From assembly GCF_004664715.2 (NCBI RefSeq), contig NC_051069.1:70640647-70704646 (forward strand): a DNA stretch of 64,000 nucleotides, given 5' to 3'. Position 1 is the first letter of the stretch, and each line of letters begins with the position of its first letter. This stretch comes from Peromyscus leucopus (lineage: Eukaryota; Chordata; Mammalia; Rodentia; Cricetidae). Below the pieces are notes generated by a model. That model searched no databases. It was not told the DNA's origin and saw only the letters and a list, made by a program, of their open reading frames with translations. Positions 1-11,289 of the stretch are shown here, one piece after another. Position numbers and translations under genes: made by a program.

Positions 1-224
1 CATTCTCTCCTCACCCCGACAGGTCAAGTCCAAAACTGTGCAGGGTGAGGCACATAAGGAATGCAAGTAAAATTAAGTAAAGCTGCTAAAAATAAAGTTT
101 TGAACTAATTATGTTACATGAAGATCAACTAAAATTCAATTACATTAGGAAAATATAAGTCAAAGAAGGGGTGACTGACAAGTATTCAAAGAGACATATT
201 ATATTACAAGAAAGAAAATATATG

Positions 225-608
225 TGTGGTGGTTTGAATAGGAATGGCCCCCATAGTCTCACATTTTTGTTCATCAGGGAGTAGCACTACTTAACAGGGA
301 TTAGGAGGTATGATCTTGTTGGAGAAGGCATGCCCTTGTTGTAGGAAGTATGTCACTGGGGTAGGCTTTGGGGTTTAAAATGCTCAAGCCAGGTCCAGTG
401 TCTTTCTCTGCCTGCTAACCAAGGATCCAGATGTAGAGCTCTGATTTTCTCTCAGGAACATGGCTGCCTGTATTCTACCATGCTTCCTGTCACGATGATA
501 ATGGGCTAAATCTCTAAAATGTTAGCAAGCCCCACTTAAATATTTTCATTTATGAGAGTTGCTATGGTCATGGTGTCTCATTACAACAATAGAATATTGA
601 CTATGCTA
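225..608 (+). mobile_element. MaLR-like (MT/ORR1-type) solo LTR
   Basis: Opens with TGTGGTGGTTTGAATA and closes with the GGTCATGGTGTCTC...CAATAGAA block typical of rodent ERVL-MaLR LTRs. Two further copies in the window (16512-16875 and 49991-50370) are the reverse complement of the same sequence. The last bases are eroded, so the right edge is approximate and no clean target duplication is seen. The family name is tentative. Confidence 0.7.
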
Positions 609-842
609 TATAATGTTTTACATATTTGTTATTTAACAAAGGAAATGTCAATGACTTCTCTCTCAAAAAATGAAAGAAATCATTATAATAGAGCTCATGT
701 CCACAGATGACAATTCAGTAGAATTGGGCCCCAAAACAGAATGTTGGATAAAATATATTTTGAAAGCAAAATTTTCCTATTTTAGCAATGTATGTTACAG
801 TTGAAATAGGCAGAAAAGTGAAATGCATAATTGTCAAATCAG

Positions 843-853
843 AAGTAAAATAA
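843..853. repeat. Left target-site duplication of inverted L1
   Basis: AAGTAAAATAA here recurs exactly at 1995-2005, just after the A-rich tail of the L1. The two copies bound a single insertion. Confidence 0.75.
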
Positions 854-1572
854 CAACTGTTTTGATATTAGACATTCTGACAGATGTAAGATGATATCTC
901 AGAGTCATTTTGATTTGCATTTCCCTGATTACTAAGAATGCTGAACATTTCCTTAAATGTCTCTCAGCCATTTGGGATTCTTCTGTTGAGAATTCTCTGT
1001 TTAGATCTGTAGCCCTTTTTTTTTTTTAAAAAATTTGGATTGTTTGATATTTTGCTATCTAGTTTCTTGAGTTCTTTATATATTTTGGAGATCAGCCCTC
1101 TGTCAGAAGTGGGGTTGGTGAAGATCTTTTCCCATTCTGTAGGTTGTCATTTTGTTTATTGACTATGTCCTTTGCCTTACATAAGCTTCTCAGTTTCAGG
1201 AGGTCCCATTCATTAATTGTTGCTCTCAGTGTCTGTACTACTGGTGTTAAATTTAGGATGTGGACTCCTGTGCCAATGCATTCTAGGCTACTTCCTACTT
1301 TCTCCTCTATCAGGTTCAATGTAGCTGGATTTATGTTGAGGTCTTTGATCCATTTGAATTTGAATTTTGTGCATGGTGATAGTTATGGATATATTTTCAG
1401 TCTTTTACATGTTGACATCCAGTTATGCCAGCACCATTTGTTGAAGATGCTTTCTTTTTTTTCCATTGATTTTTGGCTTCTTTGTCAAAAATCAGGTGTT
1501 CATAGGCATGTGGATTAATGTCAGGATCTTTAATTCAATTCCATTGGTCTACATGTCTGTTTTTATGCCAAT
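854..1572 (-). mobile_element. L1 ORF2 C-terminal part, inverted arm of a twin-primed L1
   Basis: Read on the minus strand this is the 3' portion of L1 ORF2: the conserved stretch leading to 'atcagggaaatgcaaatc' and the region translating near CWHNW/SPCTK are recognisable in the minus frames. It is full of stops and frameshifts and is not coding. It abuts a plus-strand L1 3' UTR at about 1572, the arrangement left by twin priming. The ORF2 end that should lie between the two arms is missing. Confidence 0.9.
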
Positions 1573-1994
1573 GATGGGGAAACCTACAGAGACAACTGAA
1601 CCACACTTATAGGATCACATGAACATTAGACTGACAGATGTGGAAACTGCATGGGACCAGACTAGACCCTCTCCATATGGGAGAGAGATGTGTAGCTGGG
1701 TCTGTTTAAGGGGGCCCTGGCAGTGGGATCAGGATCTATCCCCAGTACATGAGCTGGCTTTTTGGATCCCATTACCTATGGTCAGACACTTTGCTCACTC
1801 TTGATGCACTGGGAGGGGCTGGGTCCTGCCTCAACTGAATGTACCAGGCTTAGCTGTCCCCCCATGGGAGGGCTTACCCTTTTTGAGAAGGCAATGAGGA
1901 GTAAGGGGGAGCTGGGAGGGAGACTGGGGGGAGCAGGAGGAGGAATCAGAAGGGGATCTGTGGTTAGGATGTAGAATGAATAAAAAAATTTAAA
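1573..1994 (+). mobile_element. L1 3' UTR and A-rich tail, sense arm of the same L1
   Basis: Closely matches the 3' UTR of the L1 at 56590-57528: shared 'gtagctgggtctgttt', 'gtgggatcaggatc', the G-rich polypurine tract and a GAATAAAA tail. Sense orientation here, opposite to the adjoining ORF2 segment. The tail ends at the right target duplication (1995-2005). Confidence 0.9.
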
Positions 1995-2005
1995 AAGTAA
2001 AATAA
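1995..2005. repeat. Right target-site duplication of inverted L1
   Basis: AAGTAAAATAA, identical to 843-853, following the A-rich tail. Confidence 0.75.
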
Positions 2006-3139
2006 AGGCACAATACAACAAAACTAGAGAATTCAGCAAAATCATGCTATAAAGACAAAGGCTGAAATATACTTGAAAAACAAAATTTCCAGTGCTGAGA
2101 ATTATACATAAACCATTGAGATATACTCACTAAAATCACAGGGAGAAAGTAACTATGATGAAAAAATGATGAAGAAAATATAATGAATACAAGTGTGGTT
2201 GATAAAATGGAGTAGTAAAGTATATAGAATAAAAAACAAATAAAAATAAAAGAGTCTGATACATTCAGTTTTGTAGGACTTACACTGACAAAGGAGACAC
2301 TTATTGTAAAAAGCATTTGGCTGACCTACAACTCTCTGTCTACAGACTTTGTCATTAGGGGTATTGGTGAGGTACAAGAAGAGAGCATTTAGTTTTGTTA
2401 CTAATTTACTGGCATTATTTTTTCAGCTGCTAATCAACTTGACACTGTTTTATAAGTGACTGTTTTGAAAGATGCTTGCTCTTTAAATTCTTATTAACTT
2501 CTATTTCAGAATGTTAGATTGACATGCAATGCCAACCCAACCGCTCCTGCCTCCCTGTTCTCTGTCCCCACAGCTTATCTGGAGAGGATTTCCAGTACAT
2601 TCCACTCCCTCTGTCTGGCAAAAGGATGCTTTAGTGCATCTCAGAACATGTTCAGAAGACTGGTACCACCCTTGAAATGATTGTCACTGATTGGCTATAA
2701 CTTATGTAGATAAGCAGAGGGGATGCTGTGAGACAATCCTGATGAACCTAAAGGGAAAGCTCAAGGTTGCAGAAACCTAATAAAATAACAAAGGCCTGCA
2801 TTTGTGCATCTTCTTATTATATTCCTCTAGTAATCTTTTTTATTATATCTTATCAAAGTATTAGCCTGGAACAGAACGTAAAAGCAGCAAAAAAGGAACA
2901 CTGACCCTTCACTAGAGATAGCTTCAGAAGCACTGATTTAGAACCTTCTAGAAACATTTAGAAATTCTTTTAAGAATTAGATGGAAATGGCCAACTAACA
3001 ATTGCTACATGAAACAGAAGTTACAAATACAAGTACCAGTGACATCATTGCAATTTGTTAGGGACATATTGTGTTACATTTTCCAGTCTTGGTGATATTT
3101 CTTCTCTTCTCACCTACTGTAAACAGCAAGTAAGCAATG
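2006..3139. other. No recognisable feature
   Basis: AT-rich DNA with no repeat, RNA gene or supported exon that I recognise. Short open frames have no coding signature. Confidence 0.5.
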
Positions 3140-3250
3140 TCAGCTATCGTACTGGGCATGCTAAATACAGTAATGAAAAAAACATGGTGGGCCTGGTTCT
3201 AACAGAATCTGTAATCCAGTGGACATGTTACCTCTCTGACACTACTGTCC
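3140..3250 (+). mobile_element. Possible L2 LINE relic
   Basis: The order 'actgggcatgctaaatacag', then an 'aaaaaaacatggt' block, then 'aatccagtgg' resembles the conserved 3' region of mammalian L2. Heavily diverged, so the call is weak. Confidence 0.35.
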
Positions 3251-3624
3251 TTAGAGTTGCATTGTTTGAGAAAATATGAAGATGTTGATAATAGTGTTAA
3301 AATATGGATAAAATTTTTATTCTGCTCAAGGCTAGCAGATGTAAAAATGTTACTTCTATTGATAGTAAATAAGGCTCAGATCTAGTGGGGTTAAAGATGA
3401 AGGGCTAGGTGTGCCTGATGGGGGAATTATAATACAGATGAAAATGCTAATCTCAAGCACTGTTCCTTCCATTAAATGTGTCTTCCAGAAATCACATCAA
3501 ATTCATGGACCATGTCCTTGGGTCTGGTGTGTTTCTCTGCCGTAAGTTAAGACTCAGATTACAATTTAGATCTTTTTAGTATGTTCAAAAATTTCTTAGA
3601 ATATCCTTACTCAAAACCTCTGGT

Positions 3625-3818
3625 ATATGTGGGGAGGCAGAGACTAGAGGATCCCTGTGGCACTGAATAGCTAACTTAGACACACTAGAGTACTCGGAGC
3701 CAGTGAGAGACCCTGTCTCAACATGATAAGGTGGGTAGGTATGCTGAAGATCCAGATACAAGATTCAACCCTGGCCTCCATACTCATGCACACACAGTGA
3801 TGAGCACCTGCACACACT

Positions 3819-3821
<3 letters not shown>
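3625..3821 (+). mobile_element. RSINE1/B4-type SINE, 3' part
   Basis: Contains 'gagagaccctgtctcaa', a 'gataaggtgg' block and 'cctggcctccatactcatgc', the typical B4/RSINE1 tail, running into a CA-rich 3' end. The tRNA-like head is not clear. The CA tail has grown into the microsatellite that follows. Confidence 0.65.

Positions 3822-3865
<44 letters not shown>
3822..3865. repeat. (CA)n microsatellite
   Basis: About 22 uninterrupted CA units at the 3' end of a B4-type SINE. Confidence 0.97.
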
Positions 3866-3869
<4 letters not shown>

Positions 3870-4626
3870 CAAAACGAAAAAGAAAAATTCAACAGTAGCA
3901 TAAAAAATAGCAATAGCCACATTTCTCACAAAAACATTTTGTTCATATTCCTTTCTGCTTTCACTCCCTGACTCTTTAGGAAGATCCTGTACTAGTAACA
4001 TGACAGGAAATGTTTTGTGCCTCCTTGTGAAGCTTTGTTCATTTGTAGCTGCTGAAAGTCCTCTTAGCAAAAAAATAAAATAAAATAAAGTAGATGACTA
4101 AGTACAAAACACTTATTAAAGTGTCTACAAACATAATTTGTATGAAAAAGTGATTAAGCAATAAAGAGTGATTGGTATGTCAAGAATTTCATTTCAGGCA
4201 GCAGTTTTGTTATTAGAACAAGCCACAGTTGTCTACACATTGGTTTTGTTCTAAAGATGTGACACAAGATAAATAAAAAAAGAGCTCCGAACACTGTTAT
4301 CTGCAGTGCAGTACGTCTATTGTAAGTGCAGATAATAGCAGTTCTAATATTTTTTTTCATTTCCTTGCATGCCTAGTCTCCCTCTCACTATACATGATGC
4401 CCTTTACACAGTGCCTGCTGCTCCAGCAGTTCAGGGACCTGAACAAATAATCAAGCACTTTGCCTCTTAGGGGAAGAAATAGACTCTTATCTTTAAACTC
4501 AGTCTCTTGCACATCTTGCAAGGAACAATCAAAATTTTCTTATAGTTCAAGATGCATCAAGAATAAAAGTCACTGGAAACAGAACCATCTCTTACTATTA
4601 CTCATTCTCAACATAGGTGTTCACTT
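3866..4626. other. No recognisable feature
   Basis: Unique-looking DNA, apart from a short A-rich run (AAAATAAAATAAAA) near 4070-4090. Confidence 0.5.
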
Positions 4627-4727
4627 AAAAAAAAGGATATTAGGGGAATGAGGAAGAGAAGAAAAAGAAGAAGAGAAGAGACAGAGGATAAAGAGGAGAG
4701 GGAAGAAGGAAGAGGTAGAGGGGGAAT
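4627..4727. repeat. GA-rich purine tract
   Basis: About 100 bases of almost pure purine on the plus strand, made of imperfect GAA/GAG units. Low-complexity sequence. Confidence 0.85.
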
Positions 4728-5307
4728 GATGGGAATCATGTTTTCATACACAAGTAGGAACACTCTACTATCTCTAGATAGACAAACTAGAGCTTGATTT
4801 TTGGGTTGTCCCTGCAGTTTCTTAAGATAATTTTAAGGCCTTCATTCAGATTAATGTTTAACATAAATGTTTATATATCCTGTCAACTTTGAAATTTTTT
4901 ATAGGTCAGCAAATTCCTGCCAAGAGTCATTTGAAATTATGTCCCAGCAACTGAAATACAGAATTTCCTTGACAGAAAAGACAGGTTGCATTGACCACCT
5001 GATATGATAAAAAAAAAAAAAGTGTACCCACTCAATGATGAGAAGACCAAGGTGTTAGTCACAACATTCCTTGAATCTCTCAGGTTTCTCAAATACAGCT
5101 AAGAGACTGACCTCTTCAGGTGCTACAAATAAACAAGGAGTAGACACTGGGAAATGACCTTGGAAAACAGGGAGGGTTATATGAACCAATTGTTGTCAGT
5201 GTTTGTCACGCATTTACGTATATTAAAACATAAATTACGTGGCCTGTTTTTGTGGCTTTCTAATTCACCAGGTGTGGTTTGGCCCAGGTAGTTTTCATCA
5301 CTCAGGG
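4728..5307. other. No recognisable feature
   Basis: AT-rich DNA with no repeat or gene signal that I can name. Confidence 0.5.
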
Positions 5308-5785
5308 AACTCTGCAGAAGAGAGACAGAAAGGATTGTAGGAGCCAGAGGGGTTGAGAACACGATGAGAATATAGCCCACAGAATCAACTAGGCAGGGCT
5401 CATGGCGGCTCACAGAAACTGAAGGGACAATCAGAGACCCTGTATGGGTCTAATCTAAGACCTGTGCATATATGTTTTAGTTGTGTAGCTTGGTGTTCTT
5501 GTAGGACTCTTAACAGTGGGTGTTGCAATTATCTCTGAGTCTTCTGCCTACTCTTAGGACCACTTTCCTCCTACTGGGTTGCCTTGTCCAAGTCAAGCCT
5601 TGAGATGAGAGCATGTGCCTAGTCTTATTGTAACTTGTTACGCCATGTTTGGTCAGTATCCCTGGGGGGGGGGCTGCTCTTTTCTGAAGGGAAATGGAGG
5701 GGAAGGGACTTGGAGGAATGGAGAGAGGGAACACTGTGGTCAGGATTTAATGTATGAGAAAAGAATAAACAAACAAAAAACTTCA
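5308..5785 (+). mobile_element. Lx-type L1 3' UTR fragment
   Basis: Parallel to 17160-17715 along its length: 'gattgtaggagccagag', 'cacagaatcaacta', 'gggtctaa.cta', 'gttgtgtagcttggt', 'gggttgcctt', a GGGG run and the 'aatgtatgagaaaagaa' end. Sense strand, 5' truncated, no ORF2 left. Includes a G11 run near 5662. Confidence 0.85.
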
Positions 5786-6229
5786 TTTCTCTGCTTCAGT
5801 CTTGAGGCTGCACATCTTTTTCAATATTTGGATTATGAGTAATGCTTTGTTTGAAAGAAGAATCAATGAAGTCTCAAAGATAAGCACTGGAGTAATTGTC
5901 TTCCATACCTTATCAAACATAAAATGGAGCTTATGAATTGGCTGAGTAATTTGACCAGATGCAAGCCTAGACAAAGTATTATGACATCAAAATCTTAAAT
6001 GTCAAAGGCCTACATTACTCATCTTCATTTTCCTAGTTATTTAGAAAATTCCAAAGAGTGTTATATATAGATGTATCTGCACTTGCAAATTTAAATCTAA
6101 ACAAATCTATAGAAAGAAAAAAATCTTATGCTTTCCATAACATTTAATATTAAAATACAAATACACATTTAAAATGTTAAGTGTAGTGTTTCTTTTCATA
6201 TCTTTTGCCCAGCAATTAAGGTAATAAAA
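5786..6229. other. No recognisable feature
   Basis: AT-rich, nothing identified. Confidence 0.5.
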
Positions 6230-6345
6230 TGGGTTTGAGGTGAGCACAGTGACACACATATCTGTCTGTAATGCAGGCAGAGAGTTTTCAAGTCTGAGAC
6301 CAGTCTGAACTGCATAGAAAAATTCTACCTGAATTTAATTAATTC
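6230..6345 (+). mobile_element. Diverged B1-like SINE
   Basis: Weak B1 order: 'gtgagcacagtgacacaca', 'taatgcaggcagag', 'caagtctgagaccagtctg'. Probably an old B1/proto-B1 copy. Confidence 0.4.
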
Positions 6346-6474
6346 ATTAAAATAAAAATAAAATGTATTTTAATTGAATAATTGAAAGACATTAAATAAA
6401 TCAAACTCAGGATTATAATAATTATAATAATTCATAGAGAAAAATATACATAAAAAATGAATGTTCACAAGAGC

Positions 6475-6600
6475 AGAAAGGGGGTGGATCCAGATGAGAG
6501 GGGAGATAGAGAGAAACTGGGAGTAGAGAAAGGGGAAACTGTAATCATGATATATTAAGTGAGAAAAAGAAAGCTATTTTCAATAAAAGGAATCAATGCA
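6475..6600 (+). mobile_element. L1 3'-terminal fragment
   Basis: Purine-rich tract followed by 'gaaactgtaatcatgatata' and 'aataaaagg', matching the end of the Lx 3' UTRs elsewhere in the window (for example 17670-17715). Confidence 0.65.
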
Positions 6601-6629
6601 GGGAATTTGACACTCAATAAAAGAATATG

Positions 6630-6635
6630 AATTTC
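6630..6635. repeat. Left 6-bp target duplication of LTR
   Basis: AATTTC here against AATGTC at 7213-7218 (5 of 6 match), as expected for an old retroviral insertion. Confidence 0.5.
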
Positions 6636-7212
6636 TGTAGCAGGCTTTTTTTGGGGGGCCACCAACCTGTTCCCAAATCATGACACAGAGACTTAATAGT
6701 AGGTATGAATGCCTGGCCTTATCTCAGCTCTTATTTTCATCTTTTTCTCTTTACATTTTGCCTCAGGGATTTTTACCTTTCTTACTTTCTTTCTGTGTAG
6801 CCTGCTTTCACTGGTTCTCCTGGCAGGCTGGCTGGGGACTCCCTGGATTCTGGACCTGGGTGTGTTCCTCTTCTCCTCATTCTCTACTTCTTCTCTTCTT
6901 GTTCTTTCTGAATGTAGCTTTCTCCTCCTATTTATTCTCTCTGCCCTCCAGCCCTGCCTATCCTTTCTCTGCCTAGCTATTGGCCTTTCAGCTGTTTATG
7001 AGACCAATCAGGTGCCTTAGGCAGGCAAGGTGAAACAAATGCAACACATCTTTACATAATTAAACAAATGAATCATAAACAAATGTAACACATCCTTATA
7101 TCATTAAACAAATGCAGCATAAACAAATGTAACTCATCCTTATATCATTAAACAAATGCAGCATAAACAAATGTAACTCATCTTTACGTAGTTAAAGTAA
7201 TATTCTACAACA
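6636..7212 (-). mobile_element. Rodent ERV solo LTR with repeated U3
   Basis: On the minus strand it starts TGTTGTAGAATATTA and ends GCCTGCTACA, so it has TG...CA ends. It carries an ATTGG (CCAAT-box) motif, an AATAAA-like 'gaataaata' and a purine-rich U5-side segment. The 5' third (U3) is built from 44-bp tandem units (7062-7193). Imperfect 6-bp target duplications flank it. The open frames across it (6680-7020) are not coding. Confidence 0.75.
7062..7193. repeat. 44-bp tandem repeat, 3 units, in LTR U3
   Basis: Units begin at 7062, 7106 and 7150, each opening AAACAAATG, with few differences between units. A shorter related unit precedes them (7034-7061). Position within U3 suggests duplicated enhancer sequence; that role is inferred. 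Confidence 0.92.
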
Positions 7213-8376
7213 AATGTCTTTCCCCAAACCCATCAGTGACTCAAATGTGTGAAAGTAGTTTCTTAGGCAGAGAAATGTATGGTGGGGTTTTCTTAGCTTT
7301 TATTTAATTGCCAGTTTTAATTTTCTTTGATGAAAGAGAGAATTCAAAAGTACCATGGAGGTGAATTTACATTACATTTTTGAATACTGATTTCCATGGA
7401 GAGAAACCAGATCTCCCCACAAATGTGATTATTTTATATTTAGGACAACAGATATACAAGATGAACATGTGACATATTTTTCATCAGGAAAAAGGAAGTT
7501 ATAAAATGGTCCCTGAGGTCATGAAACTCAATGCAGGAGTAAGCATGCAAGGACTTTCACCAACAAATATGGAGCACTTTGTTCTCTGCATAAACAACCA
7601 ATATAATTCATTAAAGCATGTCATATGAGGTTATTTTAATTATAGTGAAAATTCCTCAATGGCCTATTATTTGGCTATTAATGCACCAATTCATTACATC
7701 AAAATTGAAAAGCAATGGAAAATGTACATGAATTTATCCTATAATCCTAAAATAAGCTCAATTTCAGAATAATTATTAGACAACAAGAAAACAGTGTTAT
7801 TTATAGAATATGTTCAGATTAAAAAGGATTCAGCTTTACATATAACGTTTGGGGAAAATGATAAAATTAGGAATATCATAAGCAATGCAATGTGAACTAA
7901 TGGACCTATAAAGTTAGTTCAAAGTTAGTTGTATGGACTCTAAAGGCATTAAATACAGTGCTAAGAAGTAATTAAGAGAAAAGAAAACAGGTTGATTCCA
8001 ACTACTCCTGTTGACTCAATTGAACCTCCATTGGAAATGGAACAAAATGTTTTATGTTGAAAAATGTCCTTCACCAAGAAGTGGAAAGCATCCATCTAGG
8101 AAAGATTTACACCAAATAGCATACCTCCATCTAATCACACTTCTACATCAAACTCCAAAGCTAGAAAGAATGAGAGGAGATGAAATTGTATCTAAGGAAA
8201 TGACCAACCAAATAGGAAAACTTAAGCCTGCTATTAGACAAGATAGTTTTCAGCATAAGAATCCCATAAAAACTTGGAATTGAGCTGAGCAGTTTAAAGG
8301 AAGAAATAGAACACATCAATGAGGAAAATCTTAACTAAATTTGAATTTGATAAACCAAGTAAAGCCCAGAATTATA
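7213..8376. other. No recognisable feature
   Basis: AT-rich DNA. A 90-codon open frame at 8011-8283 shows no family signature that I recognise and could be part of an old repeat. Confidence 0.45.
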
Positions 8377-8450
8377 TGTGTGTGTGTGTGTGTATGTGTA
8401 TGTGTGAGAGAGAGAGAGACAGAGACAGAGAGAGAGACAGAGAGACAGAG
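8377..8450. repeat. Compound (TG)n(GA)n microsatellite
   Basis: TG units with TATG interruptions pass into GA/CAGA units. Lies just left of an L1 insertion. Confidence 0.95.
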
Positions 8451-8454
8451 AATG

Positions 8455-8464
8455 GAGATATTCT
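8455..8464. repeat. Left target-site duplication of second inverted L1
   Basis: GAGATATTCT, repeated exactly at 9299-9308. Confidence 0.75.
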
Positions 8465-8994
8465 TTATTTTATTTAAAGTTTTTTTTTCCACTTTCCGTA
8501 CCAACCACAGTCCCCCCCTCCTTCCCCCTTCTCCCCTTCTGCTGCTCACCACGTTCATCTTCATCTCCATTCTCCCCCCAGCCCCACCCCCTACCCACAC
8601 CCACACCCACCACACCCCCAGCTCCACTCCCCATCCACTCCTCCAAGAGGGTAATGCCCTCCATAGGGAGTCAACTAAGCCTGACATATCAAGTTAGGGC
8701 AGGACAAAGCCCCTCCCCCCTGCAGTGAAGCTGAGCAAGGCATTCCTCCATAGGGAATGGGCTCCAAAAACCCAGTTCATGAGCTAGGGATAAATCCTGG
8801 TCTGACTGCCAGTGGCTCCACATATGGCCCAACACACACAACTGCCACTCACATTCAGAGGGCCTGGTTCGATAACATGCAGATTCCCCAGCTATCAGCT
8901 TAGAGACAGTGAGCTCCAACTAGCTAAGATCATCTGTCTCTGTGGGTTTCCCCACCATGACCTTGAACCCTTTGCTCATATAATCCCTCCTCCA
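8465..8994 (-). mobile_element. L1 3' UTR, 3' part, in minus orientation
   Basis: Begins with a T-rich segment (the A tail in reverse), then a C-rich tract (the G-rich polypurine tract in reverse) and blocks such as 'ccctccatagggag' and 'ccagttcatgagcta' that mirror the sense 3' UTR at 57100-57520. Joined head-on to plus-strand 3' UTR at about 8994. Confidence 0.88.
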
Positions 8995-9298
8995 AGAGAA
9001 CATGAGGGAACAGGATGGTCAAGTTGGGAGAGGACTGTGAGCAAGAGCAAGGAAAGAGATATCTTGATAGAGGGAGACATTATGGAGTTAGGGAGAAACC
9101 AGGTGTTAGGGAAATTCCAAGGAACGCATAAGGGTGAACCTAGCAAAGACTCCCAAGTAATAGTGGAGAGGGTTCTTACACTGGCCTTCCCCTATAATCA
9201 GATCGATGACTACCCTAATTGTCCTCATAGAACCTTCATCCAGTAATTGATGGAAGCAGATGCAGAGATCCACAACTAAGCACCGAGTGAAGCTCCTA
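8995..9298 (+). mobile_element. L1 3' UTR, 5' part, inverted arm
   Basis: Matches 56762-57050 of the large L1 in the same order: 'gagaacatgaggg', 'agagatatcttgatagaggg', 'atagtggagagggt', 'ctgtcctcatagaacct'-type block and 'agcaccgag'. Opposite orientation to 8465-8994. With the flanking GAGATATTCT duplications this is a twin-primed insertion of a minus-strand L1. Confidence 0.88.
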
Positions 9299-9308
9299 GA
9301 GATATTCT
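9299..9308. repeat. Right target-site duplication of second inverted L1
   Basis: GAGATATTCT, identical to 8455-8464. Confidence 0.75.
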
Positions 9309-11088
9309 AATATGCAATACAAATTAGGTAACATTATGAGGCTATAATTAATTCTGTCAAGTATGAGAATTACATACAATTGTGCATACATATGCAAAAC
9401 TTTAGTGTGATATTTTTATATTTTTCTCATTTCTATTATAACTTATCATTAATTGAACTTACCATTGTAGAATATATGAAGTGTGACCTAAACAACCAGG
9501 GGAGGAGTGAGTCTCTGTACAAACCACCTTTCTCCTTCCTTTGAGTTTCTGTCTTATTTGTACAGAGTATTGCAGAAATTTCTGTAACTATCTAAGGACT
9601 AATTGCAGTTTTCTTTGCATTTTCTACTCTCTTACCAACTTCAAGGATCCAAATCTAAACACCAGTTCTAGTCTCTTTGCTTCATTGTTCTGAGTATACA
9701 TTTTTATTAGCTTGCTTCTCCAAAAATTGATGTGAAACTAAAAATTATTAAATAATTATGCTAATTGAAACTTAAAACTGAAATTATGTTACATGTAGAA
9801 ATTTAATATTTGGTGAATTTCAGAGAAATATGGAATATTTTAATTTTTCTAAGTAATCACAAAATATTTAGAATCATAAGTAAAGGTGGTGAAAAATAAA
9901 GATGAGCAAAATAACTCCTAGAAAAGTAGACAGGATATGCAAATTTTAAGCATAAATATCTCTAGGTCAAGTTTTAGCAACATGCACATATTTATAAATG
10001 CAATGAAATGAAGGCAACTTTCAGACATAGAGATTAGACACCAATGTTCTTATAGGCAAGTTTAAATCCTCTTTCTTTTACTTTGTTTCTTTTGGTGATT
10101 CACTCTGAATAATTTTCTACACAAAGCATTATTGTTTCCTTGGTAATAAAATAATTAACCTAGTAAACACAATTCATTTGTATTATAGACCAAAGCATAT
10201 TTCCTTGCATGCTAATTAAGAACTTATTTATTATTTCTAGTCAAAACACAATGAAGAAAATTTGGACTCTCAGACCTCACACCATCTGCATTCCTTATGA
10301 CAACAGAAATCAATCTGGAGCAGTCACAGGGACAAATCACTTTAGGTGTCTGTTAAATTTGAGCAGACAGCAATGTACTAAATAAAACATTTGAAAAATG
10401 ATGCGACTTTGATGAAACATTTTTATACCATCATTTATAAATTCAGAAACAAGTCAATAGTTAATTCTAATGTATTATTGGACATTCCATTCTGTTCCTT
10501 CTTGTTACTTTCAAAGAATAAAGCTCGTATCTGAAAAAGAGTTTCCAACCTGCTATACTTTCATAAGAATGTATGATTTCTCTTGATTATATGCACTGGA
10601 AATCTTATGGGGTCAGTTTTTAAATTTTCAACATTTTGGACATGGTAGATATTGAATGGTCACTATTTTTTCTTTCTTTACCTAGATATATTTACAAACA
10701 AATTAAAATGATGTAAAAATACCAGCCAAAGCTACCTATCATCTTCCCCTGACCCTTTGGGAATCGCATGATGCCCTAAACTATCCTTTATTCATTTATA
10801 AAAGTCATATCCACAAAAAAGTGAAAAAGTTCTCCTTTTTGTTTTAGTTTTCCACTATGTCAGTCATTAACCATGTCAAAAAAAACCTGCATACAGAGAT
10901 GTACCATTAACCAAATTAAAAACTTCATTTACTTTGAGTGGATGTACTTAACATCTTTTTATTGTTGATGTGTTTCGTCAAAATAAGGATAGTTGTACAG
11001 AATAGTTTTTAACAGGATGTGAATATCAGATCTGATGGGAAGATAATTTAGAACGGAGAAGCCACTGGGTAAAAAAGACTCTCCAGAG
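9309..11088. other. No recognisable feature
   Basis: About 1.8 kb of AT-rich, repeat-poor DNA with no supported gene. Confidence 0.5.
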
Positions 11089-11289
11089 CAGTGGTACTCA
11101 ATGCTGTGACCCTTTAATACAGTTCTTCATGTCGAGGTGAACCCCTAACCATAAAATTATTTCATTGCTACTTCCTAACTGTAGTTTTGCTACTGTTATG
11201 AATAATAATGTAAATGTAAATTCCTGATATGGAAGATATCTGATATGTGACCCCAAAAGGGTCCATGACCCACAGGTTGAGAACTGCTG
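11089..11289 (+). mobile_element. URR1-type hAT (Charlie) DNA transposon
   Basis: 201 bp with terminal inverted repeats: CAGTGGTACTCAA at the left against TTGAGAACTGCTG at the right (11 of 13 positions agree). Internal blocks 'gctgtgaccctttaatac', 'aaccataaaattattt' and 'gacccacaggttgag' match the rodent URR1 non-autonomous element. Flanks CTCCAGAG and TTCTAGAG agree at 6 of 8 bases, as expected for the 8-bp hAT target duplication. No transposase. Confidence 0.88.

Noticed and set aside
7062..7193. CRISPR-like direct repeats.
   Set aside because: Units are contiguous with no unique spacers, lie in an LTR, and the DNA is rodent.
8011..8283. 90-codon frame (KLERMRGDEIVSKEM region).
   Set aside because: No recognised homology, no splice signals and no partner exons; too little to call.
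8331..8697. 118-codon frames on both strands.
   Set aside because: Translations of the (TG)n(GA)n tract and the C-rich reverse of an L1 polypurine tract.
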